Assembly: GCA_916700875.1 (NCBI GenBank)
Contig: CAKAKS010000004.1
Coordinates: 15,672,444 to 15,736,443, forward strand
Direction: 5' to 3'
Length of the DNA stretch: 64,000 nt
Origin: Sebastes aleutianus
Taxonomy: Eukaryota; Chordata; Actinopteri; Perciformes; Sebastidae
Position numbers and translations under genes: made by a program
Notes under the pieces: generated by a model
What the model was told of the DNA's origin: nothing
The model's database searches: none
Seen by the model: the letters and a program-made list of their open reading frames with translations, nothing else
Shown: in pieces, positions 46,103 through 59,100 of the stretch
Numbering within the stretch: position 1 is the first letter of the stretch
How the letters are laid out: every line of letters starts with the position of its first letter

Positions 46103-49100
46103 CTACTCTGCCTTCTGAAGCTCTCCGGTGGGCGGTGCACATGGGCTGCGCAGACTCTTCTGCAACACATGGGCATCTGCGGGCTCTATCCTCTTGTAGT
46201 AATTCTTTTTTGTTTCGATGATCTCAAAGCCAAACTTCTGGTAAAAGTGAATGGCTGACTCATTGCTGATCTGCACATGACTGTGGAGAGGGAAAGGAGA
46301 AATTTTGTTAGTAGTAGAACAGTTTGAAGAATTGATCAACAAGTAGCAACGGAATTAATTGATTTCTTTACGCTACGGCTGATCTGTTTCAGTAAAAAAG
46401 ATCTAATTAATCTACACTGAAAATATGCGGTAACTCCTCATACACCTTCTAGACACTCACAGGTAAATGTTGTCAAAAGTGCCATCCTTCTCACAGATGT
46501 TTAGCACATGATTCAGCATCTTTGTACCTGGAGAAATAAACAAAGGCAAAGTTGGAGAAACAAAACACAAGATCACAAGGTGCGCTGCAGCGTCTTCTAG
46601 AGATGCAGAGCTCCTTACCAATTCCAAGTCTACGGTAGGGTGCTAGACAACCGAGCGTCATGATGTACAGTCTCTTCTGGTTCTGAGAGTGGTCCACTCT
46701 GCAGCACACAGCGCCCACTGCAATGTCATTGAAGTATGCTGCAAGACAAAGAAGATGTAAGACATGGAAAGGTTGTAAATCCCCGTTCGAATATCTCACT
46801 GTTACCAGAAAAGCTTGAGCTTCATGCTTTTTTAAAAAAAATGTTGAAGTTATTTGGGAGTAAGTTACATTGTGAGTGATGTTTCTTACCTAGCTTTGCA
46901 AGCTCTCCAACTTCCAGTACATCTTTGTAAAACTTGTCGTTGTAGCTGACAGGGAAGATGACCTGGTTCAGGCGTTTCAGCTGCTTAATGTTGTGGGGCG
47001 TAACATCCCCCAGCTCGATCCGGCTACTGGAACAAGAGCAAAACGGTCAAATGACGATTCAGCATAATTTGACTCAAATGCAATTGGTCACTTTGAGATC
47101 TAGCTTTAAACTGTTGAGTACTTGAAATATTTTTCTAAACCAACCACTTGAATGCAATTGTTTTATTTACTTAATAATTAATGATAAATCTGAAACGATT
47201 ACTTTAGTTAATCAACAGAATTTTTTTTTCTGAACAATATCAAGCTTCAGATGAGTGATCATCAGAATAATTGTCAATTTTTAAACTTGTATAGCTGCAG
47301 CCTCTGGGTGAAATTAATCTCCAAAGTAACATCAAATGATTAGATGTGGTGGAAGCTATGCCGCTGACATACAAATGTCACACAGCACAATGGGATGCCA
47401 CATTGGTGCCAGACACAATCCACCTAAAATCGCTCTTTCAACAAATCATAAATACCTAATACACAACTTATCATTTTGATATCCTTGCCTTATATTTACC
47501 AAGAACTTGACAGGGCACCTGCTAGAATCAATAGTCAACATAACCTGGGAATATGTGTGTTATAGTCAGGGTCTGAAATTAAGTTTTTTCCTCACGTGCC
47601 ACTGTGGCAGGTCACTGAACATTTCTACTAGCCACACAATTTTTTTGTCTGCCACTTCTGAAATCTATGTAGAACGCTTCAGAATTGTAAACACTAGGAC
47701 TGTGTATTAGCAATAATCTGTCGATACGATACGTATCAGGATATAGAGGTTACGATTCAATATATCGTGACATATTGCAGTACTGTAAGCAAGGCAATAT
47801 ATTGTTTTTTTTTTAAAAATCTGGTCATAGTATAAAAAACACACTGCCACATGCATAAAATCTGAGTAAACTAAACTAACTTTTTTATGCTATCAGAATA
47901 GTAGGATCTGCATTTGCATTTCTCATTGAAAATAAAATAAAGTATTGACTGAGTTAATATTTGCTTGTAAACTAATTAACTAACTTAGAAATCAATACAG
48001 GGTTTTTGAGAATCGATACAGTATCACAAAACATAATATTGCAATACTCCATATTTTTTATATTTTCTTACACCCCTAGTAAACACTGAGTCAGCGGTAA
48101 CAGACAGTAGAAATATGGATCATGTAACCTTAATCACTGACTATTTTTAATTTAGGAATTGTTTTGGAAAATAATATTTTTCTGCCATGATGGCAGGTGA
48201 CCTGAAATGTATACCTGCCACAGCCAACATTTACCCTGTTATATGGCAGGTGCTAATTTCATTCCCTGGTTATCTTAGTTAAGTGACCCAAACACAACTC
48301 ACCAGCTTGTGGTTGAGGGGTTCACTGTGGTATTTATAGGAGAGACTACACATCCACAGCTGTTGGTCACGTGTGTTGTTGATCAAGATATACCGGCATG
48401 CATCCAAACTTCAAACAGTAAAGTCTGTGTAATCCTATCTGAACATTTTAACATAGTTAAATCGCCCTCATGTTATTGGAGAATCAAGACCAAAAAAGGA
48501 AAGTGTTACAACATCACTGCTAATATGTTATACTCCCCCATGTCAAGTTACACTGAGCAAGCTGGAACACACTCCGAGAGTTGGTGTAACGTTATATATT
48601 ACCAACATAAGCTCACTAACTTCTTTAGTAACTTTGTGAACTGACTTGGCTGCAGTTAAGTTGAGCTGTTGAGCAGCTAACACACATTGCAGGACAGATA
48701 ATAATGCACACAGTGCACTTTTATAGACTAAGCTACTGGAGTTACCCTGCACTATACTCATTTTTAACAGTCTCTTCTGCACTACATTCACTTTTTTAAT
48801 AGTCGTGTATCACAGCTGTTGCCCTGCACTATATTCACTTTTAACAGTCATCTTCTTGTATGTTTATATGTGGTATATTTCTTTGTACTTTGCATTACTA
48901 ACCTTTTTGCTGCCTTTTTACTAACATTTTTTGCACTATGGAACTGTGATGCTGGAAACTTGAATTTCCCTTGGGATCAATAAAGTTACTATCTATCCAT
49001 CTATCTATCTATCTATATAAATTATTATATTATTATTATAATAACTTATGAGAGACTGAAAAGGAGGTAATATCACACATTTTTGAAGAACTGTGACCAT

Positions 49101-49856
49101 GAAATACAGTTAAGAACATCTGATTATAGCCAGATCACTTATGACATTTCTCAATTTAGGGAAATTCCTTTAAAAAAGTTGATTTGAAAAGGAAACCAGG
49201 ACATCAACAGTAGCAAAAAACATCCCTTAGTCAAAATCTCCCACAATCTTTAGGATAAATAAGACACTAGATAATAATAATGCACTATACTCATTTTTTA
49301 AGTCTCTTCTGCACTATATTAACTTGTTTAATAGTCCTATATCACAGCTGTTACCCTGCACTATATTCACTTTTAACAGTCTCTCCTTATATTTTTATAT
49401 CTGGTATATTTTTTTTGTACTTTGTACTACTAACTTTTTTTAGTAACATGTTTTGCACTATGGAACTGTGATGCTGGAAACTTGAATTTCCCTCAGGATC
49501 AATAGTTATCATCTATCTATCTAGTTATCTATCTGTTACACTGAGCTGCTCCAGAGTCTGTCTTCTTTAGCTTAGTTAGCTTAAAGTGGGTTTACTGACT
49601 CAGCTTCACAGTTAGCAGCTAGCTAGTTAGCTTGTTGTTATCTACCTTAAACCAACCCTCAAGTTAAAGAGAATACAGGTGACACACCTGTCTCTGTTAA
49701 CAGTGCTGTTTTGTTCCTAAACACCTGAGATATGAAAGTAGCTTAGCAGAGCTAGCTAGCCTCGCTCCGTCTCCTCCACCTTGTAGAAGAAGAAGAAACT
49801 TTACTCGTGGCTAAGCTACTTATTCAAGACTCAAAAGCTCACACTCACCCTTTCAT
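46103..49856 (-). CDS. naa50: N-alpha-acetyltransferase 50 (NatE catalytic subunit)
   Basis: GNAT-fold acetyltransferase that acetylates the N-terminal Met of nascent proteins with hydrophobic second residues, alone or bound to the ribosomal NatA complex; also needed for sister-chromatid cohesion in animals. Exons: 49856-49849 (ATG AAA GG only), 47026-46890, 46738-46619, 46527-46461, 46280-46103; 169 aa, the human length. Substrate-pocket FPVSY (27-31), catalytic Tyr73 (RLYIM) and His112 (YLHVQ), and the acetyl-CoA loop RRLGIG (84-89) are all present, so the enzyme should be active. The body is nearly identical to mammals; only the last 17 residues (SLRSPCAPPTGELQKAE) diverge. Intron 1 (2.8 kb) contains repeats. 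Confidence 0.97.
47567..48269. repeat. Nested TIR element, inverted copy B1
   Basis: The outer element runs from TCAGGGTCTGAAATTAAG to GCTAATTTCATTCCCTG, and its TIR is CAGGG(AA)TGAAATTA. An inner element starts CTAGGACTGTGTATTAGCAA (47696) and ends TACACCCCTAG (about 48080), with cyclic TATCGTGA/CGATACG words. The same nested pair is present in reverse at 53472-54136. Both are within non-coding DNA (B1 is in naa50 intron 1). The open frames that cross it are not conserved proteins. Confidence 0.7.
48690..49520 (+). repeat. Retroelement ends plus spacer, inverted copy A2
   Basis: Two retroelement 3' ends (each with GCACTATGGAACTGTGATGC and CTTGAATTTCCCT followed by TATC tails at about 48990-49015 and 49505-49535) flank the spacer 49018-49275, which is the reverse complement of 44158-44413. 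It lies in naa50 intron 1. No open frame of retroelement protein was recognised, so these are short 3' ends or SINEs that use them. Confidence 0.7.
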
Positions 49857-50061
49857 TGTAAACAGATAATATCCCTTATGTTCGACGAGGCTGAACTTTG
49901 GAGTTGTTTAAGGTGTGAAGGAGTAATCTGGACAGAGTTAGGGTCGGGGATGCCTCCCGGTTTACCCTCCACATGTAGCTAGCTAGCGGTGGTAGCAGTT
50001 AGCTTAGCTTAGCCTCACTCCTTCCACGCCTGTGTGGAGACTGTCAACCTCTGACCTCCGC

Positions 50062-50092
50062 CGCGCATGCGCAGTAACACTGTTGCGCATGC
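50062..50092. promoter_or_regulatory. naa50: naa50 promoter with NRF1-type sites
   Basis: CGCGCATGCGCA at 50062-50073 matches the palindromic NRF1 consensus. A half-preserved TTGCGCATGC follows at 50083. They are about 200 bases upstream of the naa50 start codon in the most CpG-rich part of the intergenic region, a position typical of housekeeping gene promoters. Confidence 0.55.
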
Positions 50093-50369
50093 TTGGTGTG
50101 TGTTTTCCGTACCCCTGAGTTTTGTCTCTCAGGATATCTACTGAAAGTGTTTAGTTATATTATATTATATTATATTCAGGGAATGAAGCTCGCTTTTTAT
50201 CATTTCTTTGCTTTTTTTGTGCAATATCTAAGGTGAAAGCTTCCCATGTTCAATTGTAAATAATTAAATCTAATGATATAAAAGAACACCTTTTGAAGAG
50301 CCAGGCTGTAAAATTGTTATCAAACGTACTGCAATTTTTTTTGTTTTAAGTATGCACAATTGTATTTGG

Positions 50370-53165
50370 ATTTTACTTGCAGTAATATTTATACTATGTA
50401 ATATGATGCATTTTAAATGAATGCTATTCTAAAATTAAAATAAAAATAATAAAGTAGTGACAGGAGCCACTTGCATAGAGTGATAGACATAGAGATATAG
50501 ACTACATATATATTTTTTAGACATGCATGCATACTTAATTTTACAGTACAGGAAGGAGTCTATCTCTTACGTGCTGAATATCTTTACAGCAACGTTTGAG
50601 CCAAAATGCCAAAAAATAAATTAAAAAAAGTAGTGACAGGAGCCACTTGCATAGGTGGTGACCTACAATTTCTTCAACTTCATAGTCAACATCTACAGTC
50701 CTATTTATATTTTTCATAATAAAATATTCTCATATTTTTGTGTATATACTTTTATTGATGGTCTTATAAATGGAGGGTATTTTGGACTTATATAGGAAAA
50801 AAATAGTAAAAATGTACTCTTGCTCATGCTGTAGAGCAGGGTTCAGCAACCTTTACTATCAAAAGAGCCATTATAGGCAAAAACAAAAATCTGTCTGGAG
50901 CCACAAAACATTTGAGCATTGTGATGAAGGTAACACAATTTATAGTCTAAGCATATAGTATATAAGTAAAATTACAATATATAGATATTTAAAAAAAACA
51001 TGCATGTAAATGGAAGAAAATAATAAAGAAGTAATTCATGTTTGTTGTGTCAATAAAACAAACAACGAATAAAAACAATTAATAACAATATATTGCAATA
51101 TCAAAGGATAAATGTAAAAAAAAAACAAAGAAAAAAAACATGAAGTAGAGGAGTAAATAAAAGGCAAAGTGTGAGTTACATTTATTATGTGTTGTTGTAC
51201 TGAAAGTGTTTGGTTACATTACAGCATTTTTAAAACAGCCACGCAAGATACATTTAATAACCATATTTCTTGTGCTATAGAATTATGTTGTGTCGTCAAA
51301 TTTGAGAAGAGAAGGTTAGAGTTTGCTGGGGCCATGATTGGGATTAAGATCTGCCAATCATAGCGAACGAGGCACAGCCTGTGAGGCTTCCTCAGGGCAA
51401 AATTACCCTCAAATTTATGCTTATCATAAGTACTTTAATTTTTTTTTTAGCTGTTTCTGTTGTTTTGCTAAATTAAATTTAAAAAAAAGGTAAAATGCTT
51501 TTTGATACACTGTCACGAAAAACAAAATTAAAATCATAAACCTTGCCCTTACATACACTACCAGACCACTTTAGATAGATATAAACACAATTCTTTGACA
51601 TGTAACATTTATTTTCTTTAACATTTTAGACATTTTATATTATGTGATGTTTATTTGTAAGAAAGAGATACTTAGATGGAGAAAATAATGAATCACAGAG
51701 ATGTGTGATAGCGCCTCCATTTTGGCTCAAACGTTGCTGTAAAGATATTCAGCACGTAAGAGATAGACTCCTTCCTGTACTGTAAAATTAAGTATGCATG
51801 CATGTCTAAAAAATATATATGTAGTCTATATCTCTATGTCTATCACTCTATGCAAGTGGCTCCTGTCACTATTTTATTATTTGTATTTTTATTTTAGAAT
51901 AGCATTCATTTAAAATGCATCATATTACATAGTATAAATATTTTTTATTTATAATATAATATAATATAATATAATATTAATAAATAATAAATATATTTCA
52001 TAATAAAATAATCTCATATTTTTGTGTATATACTTTTATTGATAGTCTTATAAATGGAGGGTATTTTTGACTTAGTTTATATAGGAAAAAAAATAGTAAA
52101 AATGTACTCTTGCTCATGCTGTAGACGAATATCCATCTAGAGCAGTCGATCACCAACGTTGTAAAACTCTTTGCGGCAGTGGCTCCGTGGGCGGATCCAA
52201 AATGGCGTCAGTTGCAGAGCCCCAGCAGTAAAACGGAGCAACAGCAGCAGAGTGAATGAAGTCAGCTGATCTTCAGTCTGCTGTCACGCACCGCAGCACC
52301 CATCGTTCCTCTCTCTCTCGGTGTCGAGGCAAGCCAGTAAACCACCACTTCACTACCACAACGGTAACTATTACATATCTTTAATATAACTATGATATTA
52401 TAGTCAGACATTGGCTTGTGTTGTATTGTTGTTTATGAAATAATGTAGCTACCGTTGCGCCAAAATGGTAGATCTAGCAATGTGTCATCCAGGCCGAGAG
52501 ACCAGTCTTGCTTTCCATAACACTGAGTACATACGGAGCTAGATGACGTTGTTTTCTAGTAAAAAGTGGAATTATTTGACATGTTAATTCATGATTAATC
52601 CGCCTGATTTTAGCCTCACCTTGATAGCTAGCTGTCAAACTGAACATCCTGCATTGAGGCCAGTTTCAAAGCATATTATGTCATTTTTATGCCATTAAAT
52701 ATGTACTATTCTTATGGGTTTTTCACTCCACTAAAACAATTAGTTTCATGCAAGCAGCTATATCTGCATTCAAAAATAATAAATCAGCAAAGAATAAAAT
52801 ACAATCAACAGAGGGATCATAAAAACAAGAAACATCTGGGGGTAAAATACAATTTAGAAAGCAGAATAAAATGGCCAGAGAGGGATGATAAAAGTAATTT
52901 TTTTCTATTTTTTCCTATATAAACTAAGTAAAAAAATATCCTCCATTTAAAGAGCATTAATAAAAGTATATACACAAAATATGAGAATATTTTATTATGA
53001 AAATATTTATTATTTATTTATATTATATGTTTTTGACTATGACGTTGAAGAAATTGTAGGTCCCCGCCTATGCAAGTGGCTCCTGTCACTACTTTTTTAT
53101 TTTCATTTTTATTTTAGAATAGCATTAATTTAAAATTCATCATATTACATAGTATAAATGGCCAT
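50370..53165. repeat. Quasi-palindromic repeat cluster between naa50 and atp6v1a
   Basis: The word GTGACAGGAGCCACTTGCAT appears at about 50458 and 50633 and, reversed, at about 51860 and 53070. 50370-50620 is matched in reverse by 51715-51950. 50715-50830 is matched directly by 51995-52130 and in reverse by 52905-53000. 52690-52775 is repeated directly at 53160-53245. The atp6v1a leader exon lies within the cluster. The family is unknown to me; the pattern fits palindromic DNA transposons with nested copies. Confidence 0.65.
52180..52363 (+). other. atp6v1a: Putative atp6v1a 5' non-coding exon and promoter
   Basis: A locally GC-rich segment with AAAATGGCGTC (YY1-like) at about 52200 ends in a donor ACAACG followed by GTAACT at 52364. 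The coding exon at 56190 has an acceptor (CTTCCAG, 56167) and 23 untranslated bases, so an upstream leader is required, and this is the best candidate. The transcription start is not determined. Confidence 0.5.
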
Positions 53166-53471
53166 TAAATATGTACTATTGTTATAGGTTTTTCTCTCCA
53201 CTAAAACAATTAGTTTCATGCCAGCAGCAGCTATACCTGCATTCAAGAAGTTTTTTCAATTAACATGAGTGTGTCAGGATGTTTTTGTCACCTACATGTG
53301 ACATTTCTGAGCTTATTTTCTGCAGCAATACCTTCATAGCCTATGCATGTTCTTCTCAGTGTTGTTAACCTTTCCTTTAGCCCAAATGTCCAATAATGAT
53401 AAACTAAAAGTCTGCTTTCAGCCCTAAATAACAAAGAAAACAGATACAGTAAACTAGTCTCTGCCTGGTTT

Positions 53472-54136
53472 CAGGGAATGAAATTAGCACCTGCCAGCTG
53501 CCAAATACAGGGTAAATGTTGGCTGTGGCAGGTAAGAATTTAAGGTCACCTGCCACCATGGCAGATAGGTTTTCCTTATATAAAGAAATATTATTTTAAA
53601 AAAGCAATTCCTAAATTAAAAATAGGCAGTGATTAAGGTTACGTGATCCATATTTCTGTCTATTACCACTGACTGAAAATAACAAAATATGGAGTATTGC
53701 AATATTATGTTTTGTGATACTGTATCTATTCTCAAAAAACGTGTATTGCTTTCTAATTAATAGTTTACAAGCAAAGATTAACTCAGTCAATACTTTATTT
53801 GATTTACAAAGATATGCGTCCTCTGTTATAAAAGCAAATCCTACTATTCTGATTGCATAAAATGTATGCTTATTGCGGTGTGTTCTTTATACTATGACAG
53901 TTTTCCTAAAATTTGATTTTTAAAAAGTCGCAATATATTGAATTGTAACCCCTGTATCATGATATGTAGGCTATCGTATCGCCAGATTATTGCCAAAACA
54001 CAGTCCTAGTGTTTACAAGTCTAAAGCGTTCTATATATATTTCAGAAGTGGCAGACAAAAAAATTGTGTGGCTATTAGAAATGTTCAGTGACCTGCCACA
54101 GTGGCATGTGAGGAAAAAAAATAATTTTAGGCCCTG
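53472..54136. repeat. Nested TIR element, inverted copy B2
   Basis: Reverse-oriented partner of 47567-48269: it begins TCAGGGAATGAAATTAGCAC and ends near GGCCCTG, with the inner element bounded by the ACAGTCCTAG end near 54010. It lies in the first intron of atp6v1a. Confidence 0.7.
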
Positions 54137-54149
54137 CCTAGTTTACAAG

Positions 54150-56166
54150 CTTTGTCTCACTTTTAATTTGACATCCGTTGTCAACAGTTGACCATTCCCA
54201 CCTTTCTTTAGCTTACTATCCATCACAAATTAAGCCAACGTAACACCATAAGGTCAGCAGCAGTTTAATAAAGCAGGGTAAATCATCTTTAGTATGCCCC
54301 ATGCCCATTTTCTGTGGAGGATTGTAGTCGAGGGGTGTGAGAATATCTCCAGTGTGTCCACACACACAGTCATAACTTGTACTTCCCAGTTTTTCACCAT
54401 GCTAGTTTTCCACTTCCTTAAAGAGACTCATACAGACCAGACCAGCCAGTCAGTCATGTGCCAGGATCATATGATCACACAGAAGTGTGATGACTGTTGT
54501 TAACTGCCAGGATTATAACAAGAGGATGTAACCTTAACTGCTTGTAAAAAGGCTTGTGACAAATATTGTGTGATATTATTGTCATAAAAGGCTTTTTTTT
54601 TTCAACATGTACATGTAATTTGTTGAATTCAAGCTATTCAAGCAGGTAGAGAGGTGTGATATTATGTGAATTCATCATCAGGACAATAGGCCTTATCTTC
54701 CAACTGTATGCTGCATTTTGGAGGCTCTTAAATTTTCAGGTATACCTGTACATGTTTACGGTGTGCTCAGTTTGTCTTTGAAATGAGAAACACATAATTA
54801 CCAATTAAAAGCGAGGGGGTATTGTTTGTTTTTGGTCTTTTCTTTTCATATCATTTATGTGCAGGAAGAACAGAGTGAAGGTGTCATTCTTGTAATTCCT
54901 GCATCGACCCGTTGGAGGAGCTGCTTTATTCCTGCACAGATTGGTTAAGAAGCATCGTAGCGTAAACAGGAAGATCTGAGTGGGAAGGACAAGAAAAGGG
55001 CATGCATGTTGAGTACTGTATGTGTGATATAATTGACAGATAGTGGATGAGAAACACCACATTTAAGTAGTGTGATCTGCAGTGTGTGGAATGCACACAG
55101 TATTTTGCAGATGAAGCTGCTCTGTAATGTGTGCAGAGCATCTGCAGTGCTGAGGGGATGGGCTTGTGTCACGACTGATGACAGCTTGTGTTTGTGTTAC
55201 TCCTGCATGCAGCCAAAGTGAGTCAGGGTAGTATCTAGCAGATATGATGATGTGAAAACGACAGAAATATAAATAAGAGGAGACAGAAGATGCAAAGATG
55301 CAGATGGGAGACATCTGTCAGTCTGTATTGATAAAGAGCATTTACACAAGTGCACTGTGAATGTGAAGGGAAAACCGAGGAACATGCTGCTCTGTGGGAT
55401 TTCCCTCTAATGTTGGCCGCCTAACGCGTCATGCTGACTGTACTACTGCACCTGAAGCAGCCCAGGAGGAGAAAGAGATGAGGATGGCCTAGATTATGCA
55501 CCGTAATGCTGAGATATGCAGAGTCGTGAGCAGTGATGTTGCTGTATTTTCCTGTCGGTTTCCATGGTTACAGTGGGACGTGGCACTACCAAGGTACCAG
55601 CACGGTGCCACGCAAATATTTACCTCTGAATATGTGGATTCTTTCAATAATACCTTTTAAATACATTTCCTATTGTTTCTGCCTTTTTATGATGTGAAAA
55701 TTCATTTGGTACGGTCTAAATGAATTGCTTGTGAAAAGCCATTTTGTGACAAAACATCATGCCAGGAATGAGGCAGGAGAAGAAATGTATTATATGTAAT
55801 ACCAAAATGTTTTATGTTTTGTTAGGGATTCACCCATCCGATCTTTTCTATTATCCTGTGTGGCCATATAAAGATTTAATTCTTTGATATTAACCAGTTG
55901 GCTCAGTGCTTAAACAGATTGGTAGCCCTGTGTGGTCTCATATGAAAAGAACTGTAACAGCATTCATCAAAGCGCTCCTAACCACAGCTGCTTTATGACT
56001 GCTAATAAAAGATCTCAATAATTAAAATGTAGACGCAGAGGTTATGTTGTGGTTTTGCTGAGGAGAGGATGGCCTCTCCTGCTCTGGTTCATTTTCCCTT
56101 TTCCTTTAATTCTCTGTTGCTTGATGTCTCCCTCACATTATCCCTCTCCTCTTTGCTCTCCTTCCA
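54150..56166 (+). other. atp6v1a: atp6v1a first intron, distal part
   Basis: About 2 kb of moderate complexity without recognisable exon, RNA gene or well-defined repeat. The open frames on the minus strand (about 54800-55390) have no known protein similarity and poor codon bias. Confidence 0.55.
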
Positions 56167-56189
56167 GTTCGACTAATAAACCGGTGAAG

Positions 56190-59100
56190 ATGGACATGTC
56201 CAAGCTGCCCAAGATCAGGGATGAGGAGAGGGAGAGCGAGTTTGGATACGTCCATGGAGTCTCCGGACCAGGTTGGCTACCACACACACATCAACGCTAT
56301 CAAACTCTTTCTCCACTTTGCACTTATAGCACAACAGAATTACTGTGATGCATTTAAAAACAGACGCAGGCTGCACGCTCTACGATAGTATTTGAGCTGA
56401 AACAGGAAATAAAAGAGGACAGACTTGTTCAGCTTCTGCTCTCTGGCTTCCTGGGGTTTGTTTATTTAACTTCTATTCAATCTGATCATTTATACACTTG
56501 TTTGTTTTCGTAGTGGTGACGGCTACAGCCATGGCAGGAGCAGCCATGTATGAGCTGGTCCGTGTCGGCCACAGTGAGCTGGTGGGAGAGATCATCAGGC
56601 TGGAGGGCGACATGGCCACCATCCAGGTCTACGAGGAGACGTGTATCCTTTTGACCATGTGACCGTCCATTCTCTGTCTTTACTCGATGCCACAGCTTTT
56701 ATATTGATCCATTGTACGGCTGCTTTTAAGCCATCTGTTTGAGTCAGTCAGGCCAAAAATGACAAAAGAGAGAGAGAAGAGTGATACAACGCCGCAGAGT
56801 ACGTTTCGTGGTGCCTGTTTTTAAAGAATTCTGACCTATATTCTGAAATATAGTATTTATTAATAGCTGTATAAGAATCATACAATACAAAATACAATCA
56901 TTTAATAGACAATATATAACTTTAAACTAGGGTATATCGTGACACAGGTATTGACAATAACTGTGATATTTAAAAATGAAATATTGATATCATGTTAATA
57001 ATACACATATGATAATATTGTGTAAATAATCCAGCGCCTCTTAAATCATTTTATATATACAGTTATGGTTACAGACTCTCTCTGCACCTCCCTATACTCG
57101 TATTTTGAGTGTAATTAATTTTCCAAAAAAGAGACAAAACGCACAATAAACAAAGTCAAAGATGAATTTGACTGATAACATTATTTACAGATTTTTTTTC
57201 TATAGATATCGCGATAATATCGTTATCATGAATTCTTTTGGCCACGATAATAATATCAAATCATATTGCGACAGACCTACATTAAACCCAACAAATAAAA
57301 TGTTTTAACCCATACAACAGAGATTTTAAAAAAAAAATCTAGGTACATAATTAAGCAAATGTCTTCATTCTAAAGCGAGAAGGAAGACGAAAGGGAAAGC
57401 AAAAGTGGACGTAAATAACGCTAAGATATGGTCAGCAAATTTCCTTTTAATGAAAAATGAAATGTACATCATTACTTCACTCATCCAGACTGTTACACTC
57501 TGATGCATCGTAGTATCTTGCATATGTAAAAGTTAATATATAGAAATAGTCCAACATTTTCCTGAGCTTCGATGCAGCCGGTGTGTCTGTTGGAGATCCT
57601 GTGCTGCGGACGGGGAAACCTCTCTCTGTTGAGTTGGGTCCAGGAATCATGGGGTCCATCTTTGATGGTATCCAGCGACCACTAAAGGACATCAATGACA
57701 TCACACAGAGCATCTACATCCCCAGAGGTGTAAACATCGGAGCCCTCAACCGAGACATCAAGTGGGAGTTTACTCCCGGCAAGAGCGTGCGGGTGAGTGT
57801 CTGTTCCGACTCCAAACCTTCAGCTGGGCATGTTTATTAAATTATTTATGTTAACTTATTTTTTTTTTTATCGCCGTTAGGTTGGCAGTCACATTACAGG
57901 AGGAGACATCTACGGCACGGTGTTCGAGAACTCCCTCATCAAGCACAAGATCATGCTGCCTCCCAGGAACAGAGGCACCGTAACCTACGTGGCTCCACCT
58001 GGAAACTACGACGTCTCTGTGAGTTCACCGCACCTGCGGCCACAGCTGGGACTGTTAGATGTTGCTTTGTGTTGATGGTGTGTGTGTTTCTGTGTCAGGA
58101 TGTGGTGATGGAGCTGGAGTTTGAGGGGGTGAAGGAGAAGTTCACCATGGTGCAGGTGTGGCCTGTCAGACAAATACGACCCGTCACAGAGAAGCTGCCA
58201 GCTAATCACCCGCTGCTGACCGGACAGAGAGTGCTGGACGCCCTTTTCCCGTAAGTCTCACATCCTACTTTTAACCCTTTTAAGACAGTCATATTGAAAA
58301 TGGTTTCCCCACCCTGAACTCTCCTCTCTTGTGTGTCTGAAGATGTGTGCAGGGAGGAACCACAGCCATCCCAGGAGCCTTCGGCTGCGGAAAGACCGTC
58401 ATCTCTCAGTCCCTGTCCAAGTACTCCAACAGTGACGTCATCGTCTACGTAGGCTGCGGCGAGCGTGGTAACGAGATGTCAGAAGTACTGAGAGACTTCC
58501 CTGAGCTGACCATGGAAGTGGATGGGAAGACGGAGAGCATCATGAAGAGAACAGCCCTGGTGGCCAACACCTCCAACATGCCTGTAGCTGCCAGAGAAGC
58601 CTCCATCTACACAGGTAAATACTCTTTGATCGTTAAAATAGTCTCATTCTCCCTCTGATTGCATTTAGATTAACACACATTAGTGGTGCATGCTAACTCA
58701 GTTTGTTTTGGCAGGAATCACGCTGTCTGAGTACTTCAGAGACATGGGATACAACGTGAGCATGATGGCTGACTCCACCTCCCGTTGGGCCGAAGCTCTC
58801 AGAGAGATTTCTGGCCGTCTGGCGGAGATGCCTGCTGGTAAGTTTAGAGTCTCCTAGAGATTATAATGAGAGCTGGAGGCATTAGATTCATTCCAACTAC
58901 TGTTTAAACGATTAGACGGTTAGTTGATTGACTAATTTAAATGCAGCAAAAATGCCAAAAATTCAATGGTTCCAGGTTCTTAAATGTGAATATTTGCATT
59001 TTTTCTGTCTTCTTTGATGGTGAACTGAGTATATTTGGTTTTTTTTGGACTGCTGGTCATACAAAACAACTCATTTGAAGTAGGGCTGCATAATTAATCA

